From positions 1 through 37,403 of IMG/VR virus record IMGVR_UViG_3300048925_000238: a stretch of 37,403 nucleotides of DNA; one strand, written 5' to 3'. Position 1 is the stretch's first letter. Each line of letters begins with the position of its first letter. Origin of the DNA: a virus. The notes under the pieces were generated by a model. That model ran no database searches. It saw nothing but the letters and a program-made list of their open reading frames with translations, and was not told where the DNA came from. Below are positions 25,257-32,500 of the stretch, in pieces. The position numbers and the translations under genes were made by a program.

Positions 25257-25984
25257 GCGCTCACCGCCTTGCGGGCACGGCGCAGGCGCCACCAGGTGTA
25301 GATGCTGGCGCTGGCGAGTGCCATCACGCCGACCGCGATCGCAAGACGCAACCAGCTGGGCATGCCGGTGGTGGCCTGCGCCACAGCATTGACCTGCTGG
25401 ATCGCCGGCAGCACGCCCTGGATGACCGGCTGCAGCTGCTGTGCGGCCTCCACGGCGGCCATCGTGCCGCCCGCTGCGGCTGCAGTAGCAGCTGCCGTGG
25501 TGACCGACGCAGGCACGGCAACCAGTGGCTTCGCGCCGGGGTTGACGACGCCGGCCAGGCGCAGACCCTCCTCGATCACGTCCGCGCTGTAAGGCTGCTG
25601 GCCGTTCTCGTGGCGAATGATGGCCTCGATCATCGGGCGCATGCGACGGTATTCGTGGGTGTTGATGAACTGGGTCGGGGCGACACCGACGGCCCCCGCC
25701 ACGGCGCCAACGTAGGCGTCGGTGTTGTTCTCGCTCGGCGGCGCCCAGCGATCGATCAGCTGCCGCACGTTGCTGCAGCCGTGCTTGTCCTGGTAGTTGA
25801 TCAGCAGCAGGGCCATCGCGCGGATGCCCCAGGCCGGTGCCGAGAACACTTCGAAGCGCGTTTCCTTGCGCTGCTCCTCGGTCATCTGCTCGCGGGACAT
25901 GCGCCCCTGCCATTTGTTGGCAGAGTTGCGTTCGATGTTGCCCGGATTGTTGTTGCGGATGCCGCGCGTGGTCTTGGTCGTCAT
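25253..25984 (-). CDS. Endolysin with C-terminal membrane anchor
   Basis: A 243-residue protein. The N-terminal 145 residues start TTRGIRNNNPGNIERN, the opening of a lysozyme/transglycosylase-like family of phage peptidoglycan hydrolases. An Ala/Thr-rich linker (about 160-205) leads to a membrane helix (about 212-232, LRLAIAVGVMALASASIYTWW) and a basic tail (RLRRARKAVSA). No N-terminal signal is present. The positive tail suggests the C-terminus stays in the cytoplasm, which would put the enzyme outside if the helix is inserted, an export without a signal peptide. The ATG has CAGGAG with a 6-nt spacer. It is the first gene of the leftward late transcript. Confidence 0.85.
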   Translation of the reverse strand: MTTKTTRGIRNNNPGNIERNSANKWQGRMSREQMTEEQRKETRFEVFSAPAWGIRAMALLLINYQDKHGCSNVRQLIDRWAPPSENNTDAYVGAVAGAVGVAPTQFINTHEYRRMRPMIEAIIRHENGQQPYSADVIEEGLRLAGVVNPGAKPLVAVPASVTTAAATAAAAGGTMAAVEAAQQLQPVIQGVLPAIQQVNAVAQATTGMPSWLRLAIAVGVMALASASIYTWWRLRRARKAVSA

Positions 25985-26096
25985 GGCCTGCTCCTGGAAT
26001 AGAAGGGCCGACGGGACACGACGAGGAGCGCCCGTCGACCAGGCGCGCCCCGAACGCGCCGAATCGATGGGATGCAGTCTCTATTTCGACAGTGCG

Positions 26097-26116
26097 CAGG
26101 TCATTTGCACGCGTTC
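26097..26116 (-). promoter_or_regulatory. Late-promoter-like element upstream of the lysis operon
   Basis: The minus strand reads GAACGCGTGCAAATGACCTG, nearly identical to the element before the protease gene. It lies 112 nt upstream of the endolysin start, in the 173-bp gap 25985-26157, where a late promoter (Mu Plys equivalent) is expected. It also contains GTGC and GCAC 11 bp apart. The -10 region is weak, as usual for activator-dependent phage promoters. Binding by the Mor-family protein is inferred. The remainder of the gap has no gene. Confidence 0.6.
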
Positions 26117-26157
26117 CAAGCCTTCCTCGCGCGCGCGCGAGATAGTGGGCTGAAACG

Positions 26158-26181
26158 AAGAAGGCCACCCGGAGGTGGCCT
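26158..26181 (-). terminator. Rho-independent terminator of the repressor operon
   Basis: GAAGGCCACC (26158-26167) and GGTGGCCTTC (26172-26181) pair perfectly over 10 bp around a 4-base loop. On the minus strand it is followed by TTCGTTT and lies 5 nt past the stop of the BamE-like gene. It should separate repressor-operon transcripts from the lysis operon that starts just downstream. Confidence 0.88.
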
Positions 26182-26185
26182 TCAG

Positions 26186-26569
26186 TCAGTTCGCCGCGTG
26201 CAGCGCCGCAGGCTGTTCCATCAATCTCTTCCGCGCGTCGGGATCCAAGTCGACGCCGCGCAGCTGCAGGATGCGCTGGAAGGTTCCATCCGTGTTGAAC
26301 ACCAGCATCACGTGCTTGAGCTGGGTGTCAGAACGCCCGGTCCAAACACTGGACTTCGACTGGACGTGCTGCCACAGGTACGCGATTGCTCCGCTCTTGC
26401 CCACGGTCGAACTCTGTGGCTCCGCACCAAGGAGCGCGACAGCTTCGGCGAGCGTGGTCTTTCCGACTTCCAACTGAGCCAGGTTGGCAGCGTTGAAATC
26501 CTGCCCAACCGTCGCCTTTGCAGCTGTCAGTAGCAGCAGAGCGATGACTGCGAAGTACAGCTTCTTCAT
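26186..26569 (-). CDS. Secreted BamE/SmpA-like protein, co-transcribed with the repressor
   Basis: A 127-residue protein with a clear signal peptide (MKKLYFAVIALLLLTAAKA, cut near TVGQ) and no lipobox Cys. The mature part has the BamE/OmlA-type order: ANLAQLEVGKTTLAEAVALL, then GAEPQSS, YLWQHVQS, and the strands KHVMLVFNTDGTFQRI. It overlaps the repressor stop by 4 nt (ATGA), so it should be made in the lysogen. It is not needed for phage growth by any known scheme, so it is likely cargo acting on the cell envelope, for example in superinfection exclusion. The role is inferred. Confidence 0.8.
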   Translation of the reverse strand: MKKLYFAVIALLLLTAAKATVGQDFNAANLAQLEVGKTTLAEAVALLGAEPQSSTVGKSGAIAYLWQHVQSKSSVWTGRSDTQLKHVMLVFNTDGTFQRILQLRGVDLDPDARKRLMEQPAALHAAN

Positions 26570-27024
26570 GGTGACTTTCTCCTTGTCGTTTTGCGGGGCT
26601 TGACGGCGACGCTGGACTCATCCGTAGCGGTACGGATGTCGTGAACGAAACCATCGATGGTGGACTGCAGCAGGTCCGACTGGCCCAGCGCCGCACCGAC
26701 CAGGATGTCGCGGACGAGCGCCTGGTAGCTCTCTGGAAGGTCCAAGGTCGATGCCTTCTGTGACGCATCCGAAAGCAGCTTCATTCGACGGCCCAGCTCG
26801 ACTTCTGCTGGTTGGGCGAACACCGGCCCGCCGCCTGTGGCGAGGAACTCGGCGCGCACGTGTAGTTTTTCCACAAAGCCGCGCATTTCGTCCGACGACA
26901 GCTTCTTGACCCGCCCCGAGGTCAGGTTTTTTACCCGATCGATAGATATACCAAGCCTTTCAGCCAGGTCGACCTGCCTGAATCCCCCGTCTTCCATGAT
27001 CTGGCGGATGAGTGAAGAAACCAC
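26566..27024 (-). CDS. Phage repressor (c-like, helix-turn-helix)
   Basis: A 152-residue protein. The GTG at 27024 has AAGGGG with a 5-nt spacer; a TTG 15 nt upstream would lack a ribosome site. An N-terminal XRE-type helix-turn-helix (FRQVDLAERLGISIDRVKNL, about residues 15-34) binds DNA. The rest is helical, without the Ser-Lys pair of LexA-type self-cleaving repressors, and ends in a basic tail (VKPRKTTRRKSP). Its divergent position from the early operon, and operators in between, identify it as the lysogeny repressor. The absence of a cleavage domain suggests induction is not through RecA-driven self-cleavage, as in Mu. Confidence 0.88.
   Translation of the reverse strand: MVSSLIRQIMEDGGFRQVDLAERLGISIDRVKNLTSGRVKKLSSDEMRGFVEKLHVRAEFLATGGGPVFAQPAEVELGRRMKLLSDASQKASTLDLPESYQALVRDILVGAALGQSDLLQSTIDGFVHDIRTATDESSVAVKPRKTTRRKSP
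26860..26874. promoter_or_regulatory. Second operator-like site inside the repressor gene
   Basis: GTGTA (26860-26864), a 5-bp spacer, then TCCAC (26870-26874) matches the main operator (GTGTA-N5-TACAC) at 9 of 10 half-site bases. The spacer (GTTTT) also resembles the main one (CTTTT). It could bind the repressor and loop to the main site, or be chance. Confidence 0.4.
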
Positions 27025-27033
27025 ACGAACCCC

Positions 27034-27062
27034 TTGCAAGGTGTACTTTTTACACTTAGGAT
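27034..27062 (+). promoter_or_regulatory. Early promoter driving the Ner/transposase operon
   Basis: TTGCAA (27034-27039) and TAGGAT (27057-27062) are 17 bp apart and each match consensus at 4 of 6 bases, giving a start near 27069 and a leader of about 54 nt before the first early gene. The operator sits inside it. Weak boxes make this a candidate only. Confidence 0.5.
27041..27055. promoter_or_regulatory. Main repressor operator
   Basis: GTGTA (27041-27045) and TACAC (27051-27055) form a perfect inverted repeat around CTTTT. It lies between the early promoter's -35 and -10 boxes and over the -10 area of the repressor promoter, so one bound repressor dimer would shut the early operon and adjust its own synthesis. 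A half-site, TTTTACAC, is at 27086-27093, and CCTTGCAAGG (27032-27041) is a separate perfect palindrome adjacent to it. Confidence 0.65.
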
Positions 27063-27079
27063 TGTTCCGGAGTCGTCAA
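27055..27079 (-). promoter_or_regulatory. Candidate repressor promoter
   Basis: On the minus strand TTGACG (27079-27074) is a good -35 box (5 of 6). The best -10 candidates fall near the operator at a spacing of 15-19 bp and are weak. It faces the early promoter, so the two transcripts start head-on and overlap. Confidence 0.4.
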
Positions 27080-27122
27080 CGGCCCTTTTACACCCCGGCA
27101 ATAAGAACCGAAGGATAACCCA

Positions 27123-27335
27123 ATGCGTTCCACTGACCCCGGCCTTGATCTTCACAAACGTGTGCGCGCCGGCTTCGTACTGCAGGGCAAGACCCTGACC
27201 GAGTGGTGCCGTGCCAACGGCACCACTGTGACCAACGCACGTGCCGCATTGCTCGGCACCTGGAACGGCCCGAAGGGCCGCGCGATGCGCAGCCGGATCG
27301 TGAAGGCGGCCTGCATCGACCGGGTGCAGGCATGA
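27123..27335 (+). CDS. Ner-like small DNA-binding regulator
   Basis: A 70-residue basic protein, the first gene of the early operon. LHKRVRAGFVLQGKTLTEWC followed by a second helix NGTTVTNARAALLGTWNGPK looks like a helix-turn-helix. It is in the place of Mu Ner, which turns down early transcription after the first rounds. The ATG has AAGGA 8 nt upstream. Overlap with the next gene is ATGA. I do not see high similarity to Mu Ner itself; this family is common next to repressors of transposable phages of Pseudomonas/Burkholderia/Xanthomonadaceae. Confidence 0.75.
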   Translation: MRSTDPGLDLHKRVRAGFVLQGKTLTEWCRANGTTVTNARAALLGTWNGPKGRAMRSRIVKAACIDRVQA

Positions 27336-27640
27336 ACGCCCCGGCACAGCAACCCGTGCGGCGGGCGTTGCGCCTGATCTTCGCCCTCCAGGGGCACGCC
27401 TTCGACGGGCTGCGCCTCAAGCAGTTGGCCGATTCGATCAAGGCAACGCCTTCGACGGTCCTGCGTGACCTGGAGGTGCTGGCCGACGAAGGCATCGCAG
27501 AGCGCATCGCCGGCCGCGATGAGTACTGGCGCCTTTCCCCCCGACTGATCCAGCTGGCTCGCGCTCACGAACAGGAGCTGGCGCGCGTGCGCCAACGCCT
27601 GGAAGAGACCGAGCAGCGCTATTCCCGCAACCCCAACTGA
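27332..27640 (+). CDS. Winged helix-turn-helix protein (IclR-type HTH)
   Basis: A 102-residue protein. Residues about 12-65 form a winged helix typical of the IclR N-terminal domain: RALRLIFALQGHAFDGLRLK, then ADSIKATPSTVLRDLEVLAD and a wing with RDEYWRLS. No ligand-binding domain follows; a short coiled coil ends it (ELARVRQRLEETEQRY). The ATG overlaps the Ner-like stop. It could tune early or late transcription, or help assemble the transposition complex. No direct evidence for a target. Confidence 0.75.
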   Translation: MNAPAQQPVRRALRLIFALQGHAFDGLRLKQLADSIKATPSTVLRDLEVLADEGIAERIAGRDEYWRLSPRLIQLARAHEQELARVRQRLEETEQRYSRNPN

Positions 27641-27655
27641 TCGACGAGGACAGCA

Positions 27656-28573
27656 ATGACCAAGAAAGACACCGCAGGCCGCAAGGCAGTCGCACAGGCC
27701 GAGGTAGTGGGGCCGGAGTTCATTGGCAAGACCGACGCCAATGACGCGGCTCAGATGGAGCAGATGCGTGAGCGTCAGCTTGCGCTGGTTGAACAGTTCG
27801 GCGAGGGCCTTGCATGGCACCCGGACCACTACGAAGCGGCGATCCGCCGCGAGCTGCATCGCGGGTGCGAAGCGTTCCTGCGCGCTGGCAGCTACCTGCT
27901 GGTGGCTCGCGAGTGCAGCGTCCACGGCGAGTGGTCGGGAATGCTGCAGCGCCTGGGCATGGAACCGCGTCAGGCGCAACGGATGATGGAAGCGGCCCGG
28001 CGCGTGGCCGCCTTGCCGAATGCGTCGACGTCGACGCAATTGGTCACCGCGATCAAGAGCGAGAGCAAGCTCATCGAGCTGCTTTCGCTGCCGGAGGAGC
28101 AGTTCAAGGAACTGGCGGAGACCGGTGAGACCGGCGAACTGGAACTGGATGACGTCGGCAACATGTCCGTGCGCGAACTGCGCGAGGCGGTCCGTAACGC
28201 TCGCGCCGATATCGAGGCAAAAGACCAGCGAATCAGCAAGTTGTCCGATGACCTGAACAGGGAACATGAGAAGACGACCAAGGCACAGCGCCGCTGGAAG
28301 ACTGCCGAATCCGATCAACAGCTGATCATCCTCAAGCAGGCCGTCACCGAAGCCGAGCAGGCAGTCCTCGCTGCCTTGGGCAATGGCAAGGCCGGCTTGA
28401 TGGCAGCAGTCCGTGCGTGCGCCACGCACGCCTCCGAGACCGACCAGGACACCGACGCAGCGGTCTTCCTCAGCGACACCATCGGCCGACTGCTCAATGC
28501 GGTGCGCACCGTGCGTGACGACGAGGAGCTGCCGCTCTCCCTGCCGCTGGTACATGACGGCTCGGAGGCCTGA
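27656..28573 (+). CDS. DUF3102-like early protein
   Basis: A 305-residue protein. Residues about 55-130 (HPDHYEAAIRRELHRGCEA, then GSYLLVARECSVHGEWSGML, then EPRQAQRMMEAARR) fit the DUF3102 pattern seen in transposable phages, a helical domain resembling DNA-binding folds. Residues about 170-235 are a coiled coil (SKLSDDLNREHEKTTKAQRR). The C-terminal 70 residues are helical and acidic at the end. It is directly upstream of the transposase (2-nt gap), suggesting a role in transposition or replication control. Start at ATG 15 nt after the preceding gene with a GAGGAC-type ribosome site. Confidence 0.8.
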   Translation: MTKKDTAGRKAVAQAEVVGPEFIGKTDANDAAQMEQMRERQLALVEQFGEGLAWHPDHYEAAIRRELHRGCEAFLRAGSYLLVARECSVHGEWSGMLQRLGMEPRQAQRMMEAARRVAALPNASTSTQLVTAIKSESKLIELLSLPEEQFKELAETGETGELELDDVGNMSVRELREAVRNARADIEAKDQRISKLSDDLNREHEKTTKAQRRWKTAESDQQLIILKQAVTEAEQAVLAALGNGKAGLMAAVRACATHASETDQDTDAAVFLSDTIGRLLNAVRTVRDDEELPLSLPLVHDGSEA

Positions 28574-28575
28574 GC

Positions 28576-30381
28576 ATGTCCGCCGAAGCCCTCATCCAAG
28601 CGGCGGCCGGCAAACTGCTGGCGGCGCCGCACGGTAGCAAGAGCCGCATCGCGGCCGAGCTGGCCGAGCAGATGGGTTGCTCGGTTCAGACCGCCTACCG
28701 TCGCCTGCAGCAGGTGACGGGCGGCATCAAGCCCCGCAAAAAGCGATCGGATGCCGGTGAACTCGCGCTCACACGCGACGAAGCCGCCGCCATCGCCGCC
28801 CTGGTCGAAGAGACCCGGCGCCTCACCGGCACCGGCACCCTGCCGGTCGAGGACGCCGTGGAGATTCTGCGCGCAAATGACCGCATCGAAGCGCTGCGCG
28901 TCGACAAGTCCACCGGCGAACTGGTGCCGTTGAGCGTGTCCTCAATCTGCCGCGCCATTCGCGCTTACGGCTTCCATCGCGACCAGCTGGCTGCACCGAC
29001 TCCGGCTGCACGCCTGGCATCGCCGCATCCGAATCACCTCTGGCAGATCGACGCATCGGTGAGCCGCCAGTTCTACCTGGCAGCGAATGGCACCGAGGTG
29101 ATGGACAAGCGCCGCTTCTATCGCGGCAAGCCGGAGAACTTCACCAAGATCGCCGAGAACCGCTTGTGGCGCTATGCGATCACCGACCACGCGAGCGGTG
29201 CGATCGAGGTGTTCTACGTGCTGGGTGCCGAGAGCAGCGCCAATCTGCTGTCGGCCCTGATCCACGCGATGACGCGGCGCGAGATGGGCACGATGCACGG
29301 TATCCCGAAGCTGCTGATGATGGACCCCGGCAGTGCGATGGTTGCGGCGACGACGCGCAGCTTCCTGTCGGCCTGCGGCATCGAAGTGATCATCAACGAG
29401 GTCGGCAATGCCCGCGCGAAGGGCCAGGTGGAGAACGCGAACTACCTGATCGAGACCCACTTCGAAGCAATGCTCAAGGCCAGGTCGCCGGTCACCAGCC
29501 TGGAGGAGATGAACACCCTGGCCCAGCAGTGGGCGCGGGCGTACAACGCAACCCGCATCCACACCCGCACTGGCATGACCAGGCGCGATGGATGGCTGCG
29601 CATCACCCCGGACCAGCTGCGCATTGCTCCGGATGTCCAGGTACTGCGGCAGCTGGCTACCAGCACGCCGAAGGCATGCACGGTGCGTGACTGCATCATC
29701 CGCTTCCGTGGCAAGCAGTACGACGTGCGTGGCATTCCGGGCCTCATCAACGGCCAGCGCGTGGACGTGGTGGTCAACGCGCTGGAGCCGGACAACAGCG
29801 TGCGTGTGCTGATGCCGGGCGAACAGGACAGTGCGCCGATTCACTTCGTTGCACCGCGCCTGCAGCACGACGACTGGGGCTTCCTCGATACCGCTGCCCA
29901 GGTTGGCACTGAGTATCGGGCCGCGCCCGAGACGCCGGCGGACGCGGCGCGAAAGGAACTGGATCGCCTGGCGATGGAGGTCAAGAGCGACGCCGAGGCG
30001 ATCGCCGCGCGCAAGGCCCGCCGCGTGCCGTTCGGCGGCAAGGTCGACCCGATGAAGCACATTCGCGAGGCGAATGTCGCTCCCAGCCTGCCGCGATCGG
30101 GAACCCTGGCTGAGCTGGACGCGCCCCAGGTGCTGGCAGCTCAGCGCATCGAGCCCGAGGTCGTCCGGGCCGAGTTGCCCCCGCTCAACCACGTTGAGGC
30201 CGCCACGCGCCTCAAGCCGCTGGTCGAGCGGTCGGGCAATACCTGGTCACCGGAAATGTATGCACGCACCAGCCAGCGCTGGCCCGATGGTCTGCCGGTG
30301 CATGAGGTCGAGGCCTGGGCGATCGCCCTGGTCGAACCAGAGCGTGGCGGCCTGCGCGTCATCAACGGAGGTGCCGCGTGA
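28576..30381 (+). CDS. DDE transposase (MuA-equivalent, Rve core)
   Basis: A 601-residue transposase. An N-terminal helix-turn-helix (about 20-47, SKSRIAAELAEQMGCSVQTA) probably binds phage ends. The RNase H-like core has Asp159 (WQIDAS), Asp250 (LMMDPGSA) and Glu286 (KGQVENAN): the last two are 35 residues apart, the D-35-E spacing of retroviral integrases and Tn552-like transposases. A Mu C-type beta-barrel (about 365-430, RFRGKQYDVRGIPGLINGQR) and a helical C-terminus that may contact the ATPase follow. It cuts phage ends and joins them to target DNA. The family looks closer to BcepMu/Tn552-type than to MuA proper, which is recalled knowledge. It is intact. Confidence 0.95.
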   Translation: MSAEALIQAAAGKLLAAPHGSKSRIAAELAEQMGCSVQTAYRRLQQVTGGIKPRKKRSDAGELALTRDEAAAIAALVEETRRLTGTGTLPVEDAVEILRANDRIEALRVDKSTGELVPLSVSSICRAIRAYGFHRDQLAAPTPAARLASPHPNHLWQIDASVSRQFYLAANGTEVMDKRRFYRGKPENFTKIAENRLWRYAITDHASGAIEVFYVLGAESSANLLSALIHAMTRREMGTMHGIPKLLMMDPGSAMVAATTRSFLSACGIEVIINEVGNARAKGQVENANYLIETHFEAMLKARSPVTSLEEMNTLAQQWARAYNATRIHTRTGMTRRDGWLRITPDQLRIAPDVQVLRQLATSTPKACTVRDCIIRFRGKQYDVRGIPGLINGQRVDVVVNALEPDNSVRVLMPGEQDSAPIHFVAPRLQHDDWGFLDTAAQVGTEYRAAPETPADAARKELDRLAMEVKSDAEAIAARKARRVPFGGKVDPMKHIREANVAPSLPRSGTLAELDAPQVLAAQRIEPEVVRAELPPLNHVEAATRLKPLVERSGNTWSPEMYARTSQRWPDGLPVHEVEAWAIALVEPERGGLRVINGGAA

Positions 30382-31553
30382 CGCTGCGCCTGAAATCGAT
30401 CCTCGCCCGCGCCGGCATCAAGCAGGGGACGCTGGCAAAGGCAGTGTCCCTCAGCCGCCCGGCCCTGAATGCCTTGATCAACCACGGCGTGCTGCCGACC
30501 GGCTGCGACCAGCCTCGAGTCCGCTCCGCCATCTCTGTGTTCCTGCTGGAAAGCGGCGCCCCGGCCGTCGACTGGCACCTGAAGGAGGAGCCGGCGTGCG
30601 CTAACACGCCGGCCCCGGTTTCCCCACCGCAAGACCCCGATACCGCTACCGAAATCAACGACGAGGAAGACCCTATGCTACTGCGATACCAGGCACTGAC
30701 CCCACAGGCCCGTAGGCACTTCGGCCTGCCGGGCAACCCTTTCGCCGACCCCGCCAGCCACGACGAGGTCTTCCTGTCCCCGGATATCCGGTACGTGCGC
30801 GAGAGCATGTATCAGATCGCCCGCAATGGCGGTTTCGCTGCCGTGATCGGCGAGAGCGGTGCAGGCAAGTCGACCCTGCGCGAAGACATGGTCGATCGCA
30901 TCCAGCGCGAGGAGCAGGCTGTCATCGTGATCCAGCCCTATGTGCTGGCCAGCGAGGGCAGCGACAGTGTCGGCAAGACCCTTCGCAGCCACCACATCGC
31001 CGAGGCGATCATGGCAGCGGTGTCGCCGCTGGCCAAGCCAAAGAGCAGCCCGGAGGCCCGCTTCCGCCAGCTGCACGAAAGCCTGCGCGACAGCGCCCGC
31101 GCTGGCCACAGCCACGTGCTGGTGATCGAAGAGGCGCACAGCCTGCCGTTGCCCACGCTCAAGCACCTCAAGCGCTTCCGTGAATTGAAGGACGGCCTGC
31201 GCCCGCTGCTGTCGGTGATCCTGATCGGCCAGCCCGAGCTGGGCGACAAGCTTTCCGAACACAACCCGGAAGTGCGGGAGGTCGTGCAGCGCATTGAAAT
31301 CATGCACCTGCCGGCGCTCGACGGTGAGCTGGAGAACTACCTCGCGCACCGCTTCCGCCAGCTGAGCGTGCCGCTGGAAAAGATCATGGATCGCTCTGCG
31401 ATCGAGGCGCTGCGGGTGAAGCTGGTGCCACCACGCGGTACCGGAACGCTGCTGTATCCGCTGGCGGTCCAGAACACCCTGGCAGCGGCCATGAACCGTG
31501 CGGCCAACCTGGGCGTGCCGACCGTCACCGCCGACGTGGTCCGGGGGGTCTGA
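30378..31553 (+). CDS. AAA+ ATPase, target-selection partner of the transposase (MuB-like)
   Basis: A 391-residue protein. Residues 1-60 form a helix-turn-helix; a Pro/Asp/Glu-rich linker follows; then an ExeA-type AAA+ domain starting RRHFGLPGNPFADP (112-125), with Walker A GESGAGKST (158-166) and Walker B HVLVIEEAH (246-253). MuB-type ATPases polymerise on DNA, activate the transposase and choose the target away from the phage itself. The GTG overlaps the transposase stop (GTGA). A second in-frame ATG at 30675 has GAGGAAG upstream, so a shorter ATPase lacking the HTH (292 residues) may also be made. Confidence 0.93.
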   Translation: MTLRLKSILARAGIKQGTLAKAVSLSRPALNALINHGVLPTGCDQPRVRSAISVFLLESGAPAVDWHLKEEPACANTPAPVSPPQDPDTATEINDEEDPMLLRYQALTPQARRHFGLPGNPFADPASHDEVFLSPDIRYVRESMYQIARNGGFAAVIGESGAGKSTLREDMVDRIQREEQAVIVIQPYVLASEGSDSVGKTLRSHHIAEAIMAAVSPLAKPKSSPEARFRQLHESLRDSARAGHSHVLVIEEAHSLPLPTLKHLKRFRELKDGLRPLLSVILIGQPELGDKLSEHNPEVREVVQRIEIMHLPALDGELENYLAHRFRQLSVPLEKIMDRSAIEALRVKLVPPRGTGTLLYPLAVQNTLAAAMNRAANLGVPTVTADVVRGV

Positions 31554-31555
31554 GC

Positions 31556-31798
31556 ATGGCGATCGCTTCCACCGCCGAAGGCACGCAGTACCTGCGCGGA
31601 TTTGCTGTCCAGGTGCTGCGGGATGCGGAGCTGCCGCATCGCCAGGTGACGGTCATGCACCGCGACATCTTCCGCCGCGCAGGCATTGAGTGGCTGGACG
31701 GCCAGAGCATGGAAACCTGTCTGGCCGGCCTGTCCCAGCAGCAGCTGCGCGCCCTTATCGATCAGCTCCGCGACGACGACCAGGACGAGGAGGAATGA
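31556..31798 (+). CDS. Small early protein, unknown
   Basis: An 80-residue protein with a very acidic C-terminus (LRDDDQDEEE). The middle RDIFRRAGIEWLDGQSMETC and QQQLRALIDQLRDD are predicted helices. No signal, membrane segment or metal motif. It follows the ATPase by 2 nt and overlaps the next gene. The acid tail could mimic DNA or bind a basic partner, but this is speculation. Confidence 0.7.
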   Translation: MAIASTAEGTQYLRGFAVQVLRDAELPHRQVTVMHRDIFRRAGIEWLDGQSMETCLAGLSQQQLRALIDQLRDDDQDEEE

Positions 31799-32109
31799 TG
31801 GCCGCCCCGAGCATCCGCCACTGTCAGGGTGCTGCGCGCAACCGCGCCGAGCATTCGGCCAACAGCAAGCGCCGGCAGCGCATTCCGCCTGCAACCTTCG
31901 GCTGCCTGATCGGAAACGAGGTAGGTGAGCCAACCATCAGTGTTGGCGGTATCGCCACCTTTGATGGGGGGCTGCAGTACTCCCTCGCAGTCACTACGGG
32001 TGGCGACCCTGTGGTGACGTCAGAGAAGACCGGACGGCGCTGGATGATCAGCTGGCCCAACCTGGTTCGGCTCGCGGTTGCCGACGGTATTGACCAGGAG
32101 GGCGCCTGA
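31798..32109 (+). CDS. Small early protein, unknown
   Basis: A 103-residue protein. Two ATGs in a row (31795 and 31798) are possible; the second is better spaced from AGGAGG (4 nt). A basic N-terminus (ARNRAEHSANSKRRQRIPPA) is followed by a beta-rich part (TISVGGIATFDGGLQYSLAV) and WMISWPNLVRLAV. The first codons share 17 of 18 bases with the start of the gene at 32795. No family was recognised. Confidence 0.65.
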   Translation: MAAPSIRHCQGAARNRAEHSANSKRRQRIPPATFGCLIGNEVGEPTISVGGIATFDGGLQYSLAVTTGGDPVVTSEKTGRRWMISWPNLVRLAVADGIDQEGA

Positions 32110-32110
32110 C

Positions 32111-32500
32111 ATGCAGCTGGCCCTGCTACCGCAAGAGCTGTCCCCCGAGGCGGTGCTGGCGGAGCTGCAGGGCCGCCGTGGTGCCGCCAACGGCATCACT
32201 GCCCGCGACCTGGTGCATGCCGTCACGCAGCGCTTCAACACCGCCGACGAGCGTCGGCTGCGCCAGATCATCGAGAAGCTGCGTCGCGATGGGCACCCCA
32301 TCTGCGCCCACCCAGCGAACGGCTACCACCTGGCCGCCAACGCGGAAGAACTGGACCGGTGCTGCGGGTACCTGACCGGTCGCGCAATGACCTCCCTGCA
32401 GCAGGTGTGCGCCATGAAGCGCGTAGCCCTGCCGGATCTGTACGGACAACTCGGGCTGACCCAGCCCATCACCGACGAGGACACCAACGATGAACGTTGA
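32111..32500 (+). CDS. Winged-helix early protein
   Basis: A 129-residue protein. The N-terminal 90 residues read as a winged helix: ELQGRRGAANGITARDLVHA, RRLRQIIEKLRRDGHPICAH and the wing PANGYHLAANAEEL. The C-terminal part is a helix with two Cys (DRCCGYL). The chosen ATG lies 1 nt past the preceding stop. Resembles small HTH proteins of other transposable phages, function not known; transcription control or a role at replication forks is possible. Confidence 0.72.
   Translation: MQLALLPQELSPEAVLAELQGRRGAANGITARDLVHAVTQRFNTADERRLRQIIEKLRRDGHPICAHPANGYHLAANAEELDRCCGYLTGRAMTSLQQVCAMKRVALPDLYGQLGLTQPITDEDTNDER

Noticed and set aside
25257-26168. Upstream extension of the Rz frame to about 464 residues
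   Set aside because: The added part is a shadow of the endolysin gene; the GTG at 25256, overlapping the endolysin stop, gives a normal Rz with the membrane helix near its N-terminus.
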